Origin: Sepiola atlantica
Lineage: Eukaryota > Mollusca > Cephalopoda > Sepiida > Sepiolidae
Direction: 5' to 3'
Length of the DNA: 64,000 nt
NCBI GenBank assembly: GCA_963556195.1
Contig: OY744521.1
Span: forward strand, 129,223,288 to 129,287,287
Below the pieces are notes generated by a model. That model did not search any database. It worked only from the letters and a program-made list of their open reading frames with translations, and was not told the DNA's origin. Numbering within the stretch: the first letter of the stretch is position 1; the number at the start of each line of letters is the position of its first letter. Positions 45,661 through 56,288 of the stretch are shown here, in pieces. The translations under genes were made by a program, and so were the position numbers.

Positions 45661-45900
45661 GAATTCTTGAAGCATAAGTGACCTCCGCTGAGTGTAAACT
45701 CTTGAAACGAATGCTCATTTCATTTTCATCTCTTCCTTCATGATAAGAACTTGATCTGGTGAAGTTTAGTTAGTTTCTAGCTAGAACTGAAAGATGTCTG
45801 CAAATGTGTAGCCAAAAATGTTTATATAAATAAAATGTTTTATACCAAACTGTTCTTTATTATTAGTCACTATTATATAAACGCAGTAAGGTTCAATGTA

Positions 45901-45990
45901 ATCCATAGGCAGTTTCGCTGTATCACAGATTTTCAGTGTGGCTAGATAGGCAACTGCTTCAAGCTGAGATTAAACTAACAACCGTCTAGT
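45901..45990 (-). repeat. SINE-like unit D3 with dead hammerhead
   Basis: Minus strand B-box region near 45,984-45,971, then TCTAGCCACA, CTGAAAA (45,936-45,930), a GCTGT-type stem II with GAT loop, and GAAAC. The core G is mutated to A and the U-H triplet is lost. It is homologous to D1 and D2. Confidence 0.6.
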
Positions 45991-46173
45991 TGAGAGTCGG
46001 CGATTCTAAGCATTCGGCCGTCAGGAAGGAGCCATTATCAAGTGAAATCTAAATGCTTATATAAACATCCACAACTACCGGAAAATGCTCCATTTATGCT
46101 TACAAAAAAGTTTGCATTACTGCTAGTGGTAATTGGCGATATCACTTACTACAGTGCTCAACCGAAGAAGGTG

Positions 46174-46177
<4 letters not shown>

Positions 46178-46270
<93 letters not shown>
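46178..46270. repeat. Compound (TA)n(GA)n microsatellite
   Basis: About 33 TA units, then 13 GA units. Confidence 0.95.
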
Positions 46271-46309
46271 TTTAGACGGAATACACACCCAATGGTTCAA
46301 TTACGTTTA

Positions 46310-46440
46310 TAAGAACATAATATATTTATTATGGGTACTACTATACAGTGATAATTTGATTTGTCATATTGATGCCGGCGGTTTTAAAATGTGTGAGGCT
46401 ATAAAAATCACTACAGCTTCATCCTCAGTTAGCAAACTAA
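46310..46440 (-). repeat. Dispersed SINE-like repeat G
   Basis: Matches 54,640-54,790 over 'tatatttat', 'agtgataatt', 'tattgatgccggcggttt' and 'actacag'. No Pol III boxes identified with confidence. Confidence 0.6.
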
Positions 46441-46759
46441 TGGCGAAGTATGGGAGATATGCAAATCTTTATAAAAATTAAATTGTCAATGTGAATGTAC
46501 TGATGGTCCACAAGAACTGATGTATGGGAGTTGATGAATAACAGCTAAGCACGGATGCATGATAGCAAGAATGGTTAAATAAGGGGCATGAAAAATTTAT
46601 AAATGATAATATAACAAGGGTAAAATAAAGTTGAATTAGGATTAAGTAAACATTTTGAAAATTAAAAAAAATTATATATTAAAAAGTGAGAAAACAAGTA
46701 AAATATTGAATATAAGCTTTTTTATTTACAAATGAGTCACCGCTTACCAAGACCCAAAG

Positions 46760-46945
46760 ACCATTCGAGGATAAGGGTTAATGAGTTTGTTAGGTGGACG
46801 GTGAGACAACGCCCTGAGGATTGGTAACAATGGTTGAACCTGGGCAGAATTTGATTATTTTAAAGGACGACTTAACAAGAATTTGTTTAGATTGGACTTG
46901 AAAACGATCGTGTTGTAGTCAGCTGGGAAGCAGCCCTGTGAAATT
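46760..46945 (+). repeat. Dispersed repeat W, copy 2
   Basis: Second copy of 22,660-22,915, lying directly upstream of LINE copy 5. Confidence 0.65.
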
Positions 46946-46989
46946 ATGATAAAATGTAATAGCCGCGTCTAAGGTTACATGTAGCGAGA

Positions 46990-48700
46990 TGACCAGCATT
47001 GAGTCGCAGAAATTTAGAATTCGCGATTTCTGGAAAATCTATAATAATGTGGTTAATAATAGGCAATCAATAATTCGCCCGCTATCCAAACACCATGATG
47101 TCCTTTGCACGGCAACTGATGAGGCTAAACTACTTGCCCAGCGGTTCGTCTTAACTCTACCTTTAACTCCGCAAACCATACTCTCCTTAATTTTCCATTA
47201 AGCCACACTTAAATATCTGATGATAACTTCTTCCCATGCCCAAGATATCATAAATAAACTTGATACCACCAAAGAATGTGGGCCTGATCTTATTCATGCT
47301 ATAGTACTAAAGTAATGCTTTGCTGAGCTGACCCCTGTCGTCTCTAAACTTTACAATGAATGCTTTGCTTTCCTTATAGCTGGAAAATTGACTCTGTGGT
47401 AACAGTGTAAAAAATTCTGATGAGAGAACTGACCCTCAAAATTATCGCCCAATCAGTGTCCTCCCGCTCACTGCTAAAATCCCTGAGTCACTAATCAATC
47501 TAGCGTTTTTCCACCATCTAGTTAATGCTAAACTTCTTTATGACCATCAGTATCAATTTAGGCAAGCCCGTTGTACTGCGGATATCTTAACGGTCATCTT
47601 TGAACGGATATACCATACACTGGACAAAGCAGGTGAAGCTAAGACGGTAGCATTTGATATACCTAAAGCCTTTAGCACGGTCTGACATGAAGGCCTTCCA
47701 ATAAAAAATAATTCGTACGATATTACTGGCTCAATATTTAATATAATCAGATCCTTCCTAACCAAAAGAAAGATCCAGGTTGTCAAACAACATGAGATTA
47801 ATGCGAGTGTACCCCAGGGATCGATCCTTGACCTTTTATTATTCCTGATCTTCATAAACAACCTCCCTGATGCCATTGCGTCCGGGATGAGTATATTTCC
47901 GAATGATACCACGCGTTATTCTCGACATGCGGATAAACGAACGCGCACAGATCTAAGGCAATCGATGAATAATGAGGAAATGACACCCAGTCTGTAGTTG
48001 AATGAAGACAAATGTATGGTAACATTTAATGCTACTCGGACAATGCTCCCTTTCTTTTAGAAATTATAATAAACCCTTTCTAACCACCAATTTCCATAGC
48101 TAATAGTACCCTACTCGAGCGTCAAAACATTCAAGCTCCTCGGCCTAATATTCACGTGTAACATTAACTGGAACAAATACATAGAAGATACTGCAAAGTC
48201 TGCTGCAAGGAAAGTGGGCCCCTCTACTGTTATAGAAAATCTATCACACCTGCCAGTGTCCTATATCTCTACAAAGCCACCATTACCACATACATAGAAT
48301 ACTGTTGTCTCATCTGGGCTTGTGCACTAGTCACTAGTCTCGCCCTCTTAGGCATGGTTAAAAAAGAAACACTGTCTTTCAAACTCCAGCCCCTGTCCTA
48401 TCGATGTAATGTTTTATCACTGTGCTTGTTTGAAAAGTGCTTCAATGGAATGTCCTCTGATGAACTTGCCGCTCTGGTGCCCCCTTCGACGTAAATACTC
48501 CTGACCAACCCGACAATCAGCTAAACCCTACGTCTTCACCGTTGAGAACCCCAGATTCCGATGTGCTTTCTACTCTAATAGCTTCTTTACTTGACTGTTA
48601 GCCTTTGGAAATCCCTCCCTGTTCATTGTTTCATTGACTGTACCAACAAATGAAAATGTAATGTGAACAAACATATCGCTGCAAACTCTCCACTTAGGGT
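46990..48700 (+). mobile_element. Jockey/CR1-like LINE, copy 5 (5'-truncated, heavily mutated)
   Basis: It starts at the linker before the RT (R-D-F-W-K-I-Y-N-N-V-V-N-N, 47,020-47,060) and runs colinearly with copy 1. It goes through the RT fingers, the palm with V-P-Q-G-S-I (about 47,810-47,830) and F-I-N-N-L-P-D, then the C-terminal I-E-Y-C-C-L-I-W block and a final C-N-V-N-K-H-I-A-A region near 48,670. Many stops and frameshifts; the longest open piece is 47,000-47,201. It is the most complete RT of this family in the window. It shows that copy 1 lost its Y-A-D-D segment. Confidence 0.85.
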
Positions 48701-49202
48701 TCCTCTATTGGTATGGCTCCAAATTAACAGTAGTCTCAGTTGCCATGTGCTTTGTTTGGTGTGAATTACAGTAAAACAAAAAAAGGTATGATTGGCTTAA
48801 TTAAGCCTTGTAACTAACATATTTTACGCAGCACATTCTCTTCAAGGGGCGTAACTTGAGATTATATTTCACGGGTGGAGTACAGGAGTTGCTTGTTTTG
48901 ACGGAATTCCTAATAACTTTATTTTAATCATTATTCTTGTTTCTTACCCGATCCCTTATTCACTCCTATTGTATATTAACCGTACTGTATAGTTATTATT
49001 ACCCTTTGTACACAACATCGATATTAATAAAAAAACAAAACAAAAAACAAAACAGATTCATTCCACTTCATAAACACACCACATATTTTGAATTCTAACG
49101 TCTATGTTTCGTTCAAAACCAAAGAACAAAAATATTCTTTTCACGTCACAGACGCACCACGAATTTGCAAACATTGACATTTATGTTTTTCTACAAACTA
49201 TT
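48701..49202. other. LINE copy 5 3' flank, no gene
   Basis: Possible 3' UTR of the LINE to about 48,780, then AT-rich DNA with an A-rich run at 49,028-49,055. Confidence 0.45.
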
Positions 49203-49282
49203 TATCTGGAGAAGGTCTTGAAATAAGGGCGAAACGTTGATGAATATATAAAAAAATTACGGTTTTTCCGTTTTTCATTTTT

Positions 49283-49359
<77 letters not shown>
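49203..49359 (+). repeat. Half-copy of the 2.8-kb foldback arm with (TA)n tail
   Basis: 'gcgaaacgttgatgaatata' and 'tttttccgtttttcattttt' match the arms at 2,793-3,106. A (TA)37 array (49,285-49,359) follows directly. Confidence 0.75.
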
Positions 49360-49361
<2 letters not shown>

Positions 49362-49584
49362 CTCAGTGAATATATATTAAGAATATTCAGATACAATTGT
49401 CTTAAATATCTCATAAGATAGACCCCAAAATATCATTGTAAATTGATTCTTTTACACTTTTTACATTAATAGCTTGAATTAATTAGATAATTTGTTCCAA
49501 CTATATTTCCTATTCCATTAAAAAATCGAATTGTGTTTGATGCTAATACATTTGCGATATGAAGAGAGATAATAAAAACTGTCC
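49360..49584. other. No recognised feature
   Basis: AT-rich DNA. Confidence 0.4.
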
Positions 49585-50145
49585 GTCGATCGGTCTATCG
49601 GGTTGTCACGCCTCAGCTTAAAATTATCTACGCAAAAAGCGGATATAGAATGGACGAATCTCAATTTAGATGCATCTAAGCATCTACGTGAATGGCTCAG
49701 TCGGTCGGCCGGTCTGACACGTTTAAGATTTAAATAGCATTTACGTTGGTCTGTCACGCCTAATTTGTAAATAGCATTTTTATCGCTTAAGGTGCAGCTT
49801 GAATAGACGCATCGTATTAGATACGCCTAACCATCTCTATAAGAGGATCAGCCAATCTGTAATATTGAAGTTTAAAATATAATTATCGTCGGTCTGTCAC
49901 GCTTATGTGTCAAATAGCATTTTTCGATGGTCTGTCAGGCTTAAGTTTAAAATAGCATTTTCATCGCGGAAGGTGCAGAATGAAAAACGCGTCTTATTAG
50001 ATACTTCCAATACTTTTTATGAGAAGATCTGTCCGTTGGTCAGTATATCAAGCTAATTTTGAAATATAATTTTCGTTGGTCTGTCACACGTTAGTTTCAA
50101 ACAGCATGTTTATCACTAAACGTTTCTATTGAATCGTGCATCTAA
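49585..50145 (-). repeat. Dispersed tandem-like repeat Y, copy 4 (longest)
   Basis: Reverse orientation. At least seven 'gaccaacgaaaat' plus 'gctattt' units of about 40 bp alternate with two 80-bp blocks carrying 'atctaataagacgcg'-like and 'cttctcataaaaagt'-like strings. Confidence 0.75.
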
Positions 50146-50419
50146 AGAAAATCGGTTTTTCTTCTTTTGTTTTTGTTTGATGGTTCAATTTTCATATCGA
50201 ATTTAATCGAATCACTTGAGCGTCTTTTTTTTTGGTTTCGACTTTTAGTCAAACTTACTTCACTATCGGCTCAAATTCACGACGGTTTCAAAATTATTTT
50301 CAGATTCTTGTCTACTTCATGAATTCCAAGCAATAATTACGTGACTAGAAAATAATGATTCTCCCCGGGCTAATCCACCTTAGAAGTATCTTTCGATATC
50401 TCATATGTATATTCTATGA

Positions 50420-50544
50420 ACCCCCCCCCCCACACACCCCCCCCACACACACACACAAGTATATAAATGTATATATATATATATAACTTTCATTTGACAT
50501 TCTGCATATATATTTAACGCTAGAAATATTTGTACGCATATATG

Positions 50545-50623
<79 letters not shown>

Positions 50624-50675
50624 CACACATACATGCTATAATATATATAATAATTGCCTGGAAAATATATGTTAC

Positions 50676-50768
<93 letters not shown>

Positions 50769-50770
50769 GC
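50420..50770. repeat. C-run, (CA)n and two (TA)n arrays
   Basis: C/CA-rich 50,420-50,456, TA 50,551-50,617, TA 50,679-50,768. The short frames here are artefacts. Confidence 0.9.
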
Positions 50771-51385
50771 ATATGTGTCGGGTGTATGTATATACACGAA
50801 TCTCTGGGCGTACATCCGTATATTTTAAACATATATATCTATACACATGCATGCATATATATTCACCAATCTAGACACGAACTTATAGATGAGTATATAT
50901 GTAAATTATAAAAATAAATAATTCATAAACTGAATATTGATATAGAAGAGCAAGTAGTTTTTGAATTTATTAATCGTGTTGCGGCTAAAAAATAATGCGT
51001 GTCAGAAATGTAACTTTTGAACACTAATTTGTTGATGACCTTTTATGAAATCAAATTTGTCGAACAATGTTACATTAGATACAATTGTGAATGAAAGAGT
51101 TTATCAAGACGAGAACCGGCACGATTCTGTTGTTATTAAGTTTATTTGAGTATCTAGATTAATAGAAATCGTTACCCGTTCTTTTTTCGTACAATAGTTG
51201 TTACGTTCCTGGAAATATATTTATGTATACTTTTGTTCTCATTTACGTTTCAAAACTAAGATGGCACATGAAAAGAAAATGGCGAACATTATGGGATACG
51301 TTTCTAAACAAAAAAGTTATACCTACATCATCGTGGACAAAAAACACGAAATTTGGAGCTGACTAAAAATACGTCACAGTATCAG
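50771..51385. other. No recognised gene
   Basis: AT-rich DNA. Confidence 0.5.
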
Positions 51386-51621
51386 CAGGGCTTTACAGAA
51401 CGGAGCGCGCTCCTTTTTACTGCAACCGAGGAGCAGAGGACTACTATTTTATCCAGCAGTTGAGAGTCAAGTAAATAAGGACTTATTTGAAAATAGTGTT
51501 GGAAATATGTTAATTTTTTTAACAGATCATTTTAAGGTGCAGATGGAGCGCGGAAAGAAGCGGCTCCTTTTTTTGGGGGAGCAGGAGCGGCTCCCAAATT
51601 TGTGGATTGGATAAAGCTCTG
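51386..51621. repeat. hAT-like MITE
   Basis: CAGGGCTTTA (51,386-51,395) and TAAAGCTCTG (51,612-51,621) are inverted termini at 9 of 10 positions with the CAG-G start usual in hAT elements. Subterminal GGAGCG/CGGCTCC words repeat in both orientations. A possible degenerate target duplication of the GTATCAG/GTATTAAG type flanks it. Confidence 0.6.
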
Positions 51622-52039
51622 GTATTAAGCTATCATTCAAGGCAAAGTCATGCCCATTATCACGTAATCTCCCAACGCTTAAGTCTTGATGAAAAAAACC
51701 ACTAAACAAAAAAACTAAACATTTATTTGTCCATTGTGCTTCAAAATAATAAAATTAATTATGTTTTGGATTGCACCAGAATCGTTTAAAAAGCATGACA
51801 ATTATATTAATAACCAGCGTGTATTCAGCGTCTGGCTTTGCACGCAAGAAATGTAAAAAATGAAATGAAATATGTCGACATGTGACGGCACGCAAATAGG
51901 TCACAACAGGTAGTGTCAATGTAAAGAAAGAATTGTCGGATTGAAATCCAACCAAACAGAATTTTGGCGAACGAAAGTTAAAACCTATATATCAGGATAA
52001 TTGTAGGATTAGAATAATCTTACATAGAAATGTCCCCCA
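51622..52039. other. No recognised gene
   Basis: AT-rich; minus-strand frame 51,755-51,955 unsupported. Confidence 0.45.
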
Positions 52040-52620
52040 AAGTAAAAAAGGTCGGTTCAAAATGTGTAGAAGTACCAATTTTTGATTTTTTTTTAATAAA
52101 TAAATAAATAAAACGTTTAAGTTTTGTTATATGTTGATTATGTTTTTGTTTAGTTTTTAATCGAATTGTTATTAATTAAAAAAAAGAAAAGTAAGGTTCA
52201 AATTCTGTAGAAGTATTAATATTTTTTGTTCTAAATAAATTATTTTTTTAGCAGTATTATATTTCCCCTCTCCAATAAAAAATCCGGCCGTGGCAAATTC
52301 TGTTGAAGTACTAAGATGTAGTTTTTATGTTTGAAAATAAATAAAACGTATAATTATTTGTATATTTTGGTTCAGTTTGTTTTTAGGTTGTAATCTAATT
52401 GTTATAAAAATTCAAGAAGGGAATAGCAATGTTCCAAATCTGTAGTACATCAAAGAATAACTTTTGATGACGAAAAAATGAAACGCAAAAGTATTTTAAT
52501 GTTTGGAATTGGTCAAAAATATGTAGAAATACGAAGAACATTTTATTTATTATAAATAAATGAAAAGCACAATTACCTGTATGTTTTGATTAGTAGTAGT
52601 TCGTAAAATAGTATTTAGGT
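52040..52620. repeat. Degenerate tandem repeat, period roughly 90-145 bp
   Basis: Five diverged units, each opening with a string like 'ttcaaattctgtagaagtac', followed by 'aaataaataaaacg' and 'tgttttgattagttttta' variants. Unit starts lie near 52,050, 52,195, 52,285, 52,425 and 52,500. Confidence 0.75.
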
Positions 52621-53280
52621 CACGAGGCGTTGTAAGAGTAATGGATGTTGCTTAGTCATAGATTATTGGATGGTTACCGAATTCTGAAACCGGTGTTTTT
52701 TGTAGTTCCTTGCGAAATAATAGGAGTTCTATGCTAGCCGGTGTTCATGAAGTTGGTGAGGGAATTTTTCTTAGCGGGGATACACTTTGTTACCATCTCT
52801 TTGACTGACTTACTTGGGAGAGGCTTTGAGGGGGGGGGGCAAAAGCTAATGTTTTTGGTTTATGGTGTAAAAATATTTAAAATTTTCTGGAAGAACAGAC
52901 GAAGGTACTACACGACTGAAGTGATGTGTTTCGATGCGTACGATGCATTGGTTTACTATTCTATTTCGAACTGATTTGGGAGAGGAAAATCGTCTTTACT
53001 TTATATAGAAGATTAATAAACAGGAAAAAGTTAATAAATTATGTAAAATGTAAATAGAAATAAATAAAGAAAGTAAGAATCGAACATGCATATCAAACAC
53101 ACACATACTTAGTCAAACTATAAGCTGTACACTGGTGCACCTGCGATCACCTGCTCAGAGCCAATGGTATTCTCATTGACTGTAAAGCATATAGGAATAC
53201 CCACGAAAAGTACTACCACGTAGAAACCTCACCATGCTATGCTGTTATGAAATGTTCAAACCTCTTAAAGTTTGAGGGTT
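52621..53280. other. No recognised gene
   Basis: The plus-strand frame 52,741-52,974 has no motif and contains a poly-G run. Confidence 0.4.
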
Positions 53281-53650
53281 CTTGATAAGGTGCAGAATTG
53301 TATCTGTAATTTGATTGACCCTCACTCTTTCTTAATCTCTGCACCCTCTCTCTCACCGACGTGATATTACTAGTACCTGTCTTTTCTCTAAATACTATTA
53401 TAACATGTGTTCTTCACAGTTTCCTGATCTAATCGCTGATTTCTTTGTTCTATCTCGTTTGGCCTATTAGTCCAGTGTTCTCCGTTTATTCGCTGTTTTG
53501 ATACATCATTGTAATACAGCTTACTATTCCAGTAGCTTCTTTCTAAGAACTGCAGACTTGTGGAACTCTCTTCCTACTAACTGCTTTCCTCCTACATATA
53601 GCCTTGGACTTTTCAAGACAAAGGCCAATAGGCATCCCCTGTCTTTGTGA
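53281..53650 (+). mobile_element. 3' fragment of a second Jockey/CR1-like LINE family
   Basis: Frames give L-D-K-V-Q-N-C-I-C-N-L-I and, after a shift, H-P-L-S-H-R-R-D-I-T-S-T-C-L-F. After one TAG comes S-S-S-F-F-L-R-T-A-D-L-W-N-S-L-P-T-N-C-F-P, ending at TGA 53,648-53,650. Same domain as the C-terminus of copies 1-5 but a clearly different sequence, so another family. Confidence 0.75.
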
Positions 53651-53936
53651 TAAAGAGTTTTCGTTTTTGTTAGATCCTTACATCAAGTGGAGCGATTTTT
53701 ATAAAAAATAGACTAAAAAACTTTCAACTTCTGCAAAAGAAACAACAACAACAAAAAAACAACATATAAGTAATATTCCAAATACCAAAAGATCCCAAAA
53801 CCATATCATGTCTGGAAAACATCAGGAATATTAATCACGAACTCAGACCTTATTGTTTAACTATCATTAAATTTAAACTTAATTAAATTAATTTTTGGTA
53901 CAAATTAATCTATCGGGGTTATATCCGGTAAAACAA

Positions 53937-54072
53937 ATATCCCTACACGCACCCTATCTACATCACGCATTGTTTAACTAATAACTATGTAGCTACCTTA
54001 ATACGGATATACCCCTATCTATGTCACGCATTGATTGACTTACAAATATGTAGCTATTTGAATACGAATATA
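53937..54072. repeat. Short tandem duplication, about 64-bp unit
   Basis: Two units sharing 'ccctatctatgtcacgcatt' and 'tatgtagcta....aatacg'. Confidence 0.7.
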
Positions 54073-54492
54073 GCATCTAGCTCTGAATGCGTGACGCCAG
54101 TCTTTCATTCTCTTTTATAGAAACCCTCGAGGCGCTGTGACGTCTTTTCGGCACTATCCTCGGGAAGCTTTTAATATCTCCCCGGCTCAAACGAATACTT
54201 TTAAGTACTTAAACAGCACATATAAACCCATTCTCTTACATACCACACGCGAAATAAATATTGTAAGTTACCCATCTTTCCTGCTTATCATTTTAATCTC
54301 CAAATGATTTCTCCTTCAACACAATCTCCATTCATATCACTGCTTCTAAATGTCGTTCGTCGTTACTAAACTGTCCATAGGTTGTTTGTTTCTGTTAGGT
54401 CCACAGATAATAAACAGTCATTACGCGTCTACAAATGTTTCGAGTATATTGCTCTTTTCGAGATTCGAACCTACAAACTACGTAGAAGACGA

Positions 54493-54494
<2 letters not shown>
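54073..54494. other. No recognised gene, GC-richer patch
   Basis: Contains TGACGTC (about 54,140) and CATATAAACCC (about 54,219), which could be promoter elements. Evidence too thin to call. Confidence 0.3.
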
Positions 54495-54553
<59 letters not shown>

Positions 54554-54592
54554 GCTACTACTACTGCTACTACTACTGCTACTACTGCTACT
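54495..54592. repeat. (ACT)n microsatellite
   Basis: About 30 ACT/TAC units with GCT variants toward the 3' end. Confidence 0.95.
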
Positions 54593-54639
54593 AGAGTATT
54601 TTAATCACATTTAAAAAAGTAAATATATAAGTACTGTTT

Positions 54640-54790
54640 CAAAGAGTGAGGTTCAGATACGATATATTTATATTCATTATAAATAATACTATATAGTGAT
54701 AATTGGATTACTCGTATTGATACCGGCGGTTTCAAACGATGCAGAAGATTCGGTGTGTTAGGTGAAGAAACTCACTACAGTCTTATCATT
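54640..54790 (-). repeat. Dispersed SINE-like repeat G, second copy
   Basis: Matches 46,310-46,440. Read on the minus strand it contains GAAACCGCCGGTAT, which could form a hammerhead-type stem III, but no matching stem I or C-U-G-A-N-G-A box is in place. Confidence 0.55.
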
Positions 54791-54860
54791 GAGCGATGAC
54801 AAGACTGCAGCGATTTTCCTAGCTCAATGCGCCGGATCTGTTTTCATAGCTGCTTCAGGG

Positions 54861-55102
54861 AGGTATCTACGTTGAGAATTTTTATCTTGGACTTTCACAA
54901 TCGAGTTTGTGGTTGTAATCAAGCATGTGCGAGACAAGTAGCATTTTCGTTGTCACAAAGTTTAATAATACTTTTTTCTTTTATGTTTCTTACATCTAGT
55001 TGTCAAGGGAGCGCTACGTTTTTCTAGCATATGCTTGATTACAACCACAAAATCCATTTTTCGAAGGTCGAGATAACAAAATAGCACAAATCAACGTAGA
55101 CG
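54861..55102. repeat. Degenerate foldback element
   Basis: Arms 54,861-54,930 and 55,027-55,102 share 'ttgtggttgtaatcaagcat' and 'tctacgttga' in inverted orientation. Confidence 0.7.
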
Positions 55103-55479
55103 CCTTCATCGCATACTCTAACAGCAAGAATTAACGAAGACTTAGTTTCTTCCAAATTATTTCCATTCTTGCTAAACAAGCTCCCCGCGAAAATTTTATT
55201 TTCGTCGGTAATAGTTTCTAACTTTCTTTCCTACCAGTTTCCTAAGCAGGCTTTTTTCTTATTTTATCTTACTAGTTTTACTTTCCTTTATCCTTCTCTC
55301 ACTTCTTTTTCTCTTGTTTGTGAGTTAGCCATTTACACCATAAGTATTCTTACCATTAAGGATGGTGATATCCGTCCTCGAACTTTCCATCCTTCACAGC
55401 AACTCTCTGTAGAACCAACGGATGTAATCTAAACTCTCTTTGGTTCGTGTAAATATTCGCTATATGTACAAGTTGTGTT
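55103..55479. other. No recognised gene
   Basis: The plus-strand frame 55,169-55,432 is hydrophobic and unsupported. Confidence 0.4.
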
Positions 55480-56288
55480 TGGATAGAGTACCATTTTATT
55501 TCAAGGAACTCACGGTTGTTTAGTAGTTCAACCAGCTTATGTGGGTTATGTGTTCCGACACGCTATGATGTGTCAATCCGTTAATTGCTTTTGTCTAGTC
55601 TTTTTTCTAGGTTTCAGAAATGTTATTAATACTCCAGTAATTATTGATATTATCTTAGTTTTCATGTTCTCTTTATATTTCTGGCAAGTTCTATATATTT
55701 AGTTAGTCTTTCTGACTCCTTTAGTTTTACACTATGATAAGCTGGGACGGCAATATATACTATGATATGTATTTTTACGCCTTGTTGACTATTATCATGT
55801 CCGGTCGTGTAGCTTAGACGAGTTTGTCGGCTTATATTTAAATGCCCCAGAGAATTTTCGCCTTTTTTCAAATACTCTGGTTTTATATTTGAAACGTTTG
55901 GTGTTTGTCTGGGTCTTGTTTATCTTGAATTTTATGTAGTTTGTTCTGATCGCGTTGTTTTGTGCGGTTGTCAGTAAAAATTCTATTTCAAGTGTCCTTG
56001 TTTGCTCGTTCGCAATTTCTTTGCTCTGTCTTATAAATAGTCTATGTAGTTGTTTCTCTTCTCATTTTCTTTTCTTGCAATTTTGTTTCCCCACTTCTCT
56101 TCATTCGTAGTGTTCACATTGGCATTGTTTTGGCGACGTAATCAGCCTTTCTGTATTTTTTGTTATGTATTTCTTTATTGCGGCATCTACACTTACTAGT
56201 TATATTTCTCTTATTTCCGTTTTACATAGAATCGATCATCATTATCATTCGGGTGTAGTTCTTTGTGCATACTTATTAGTTACGTGGT

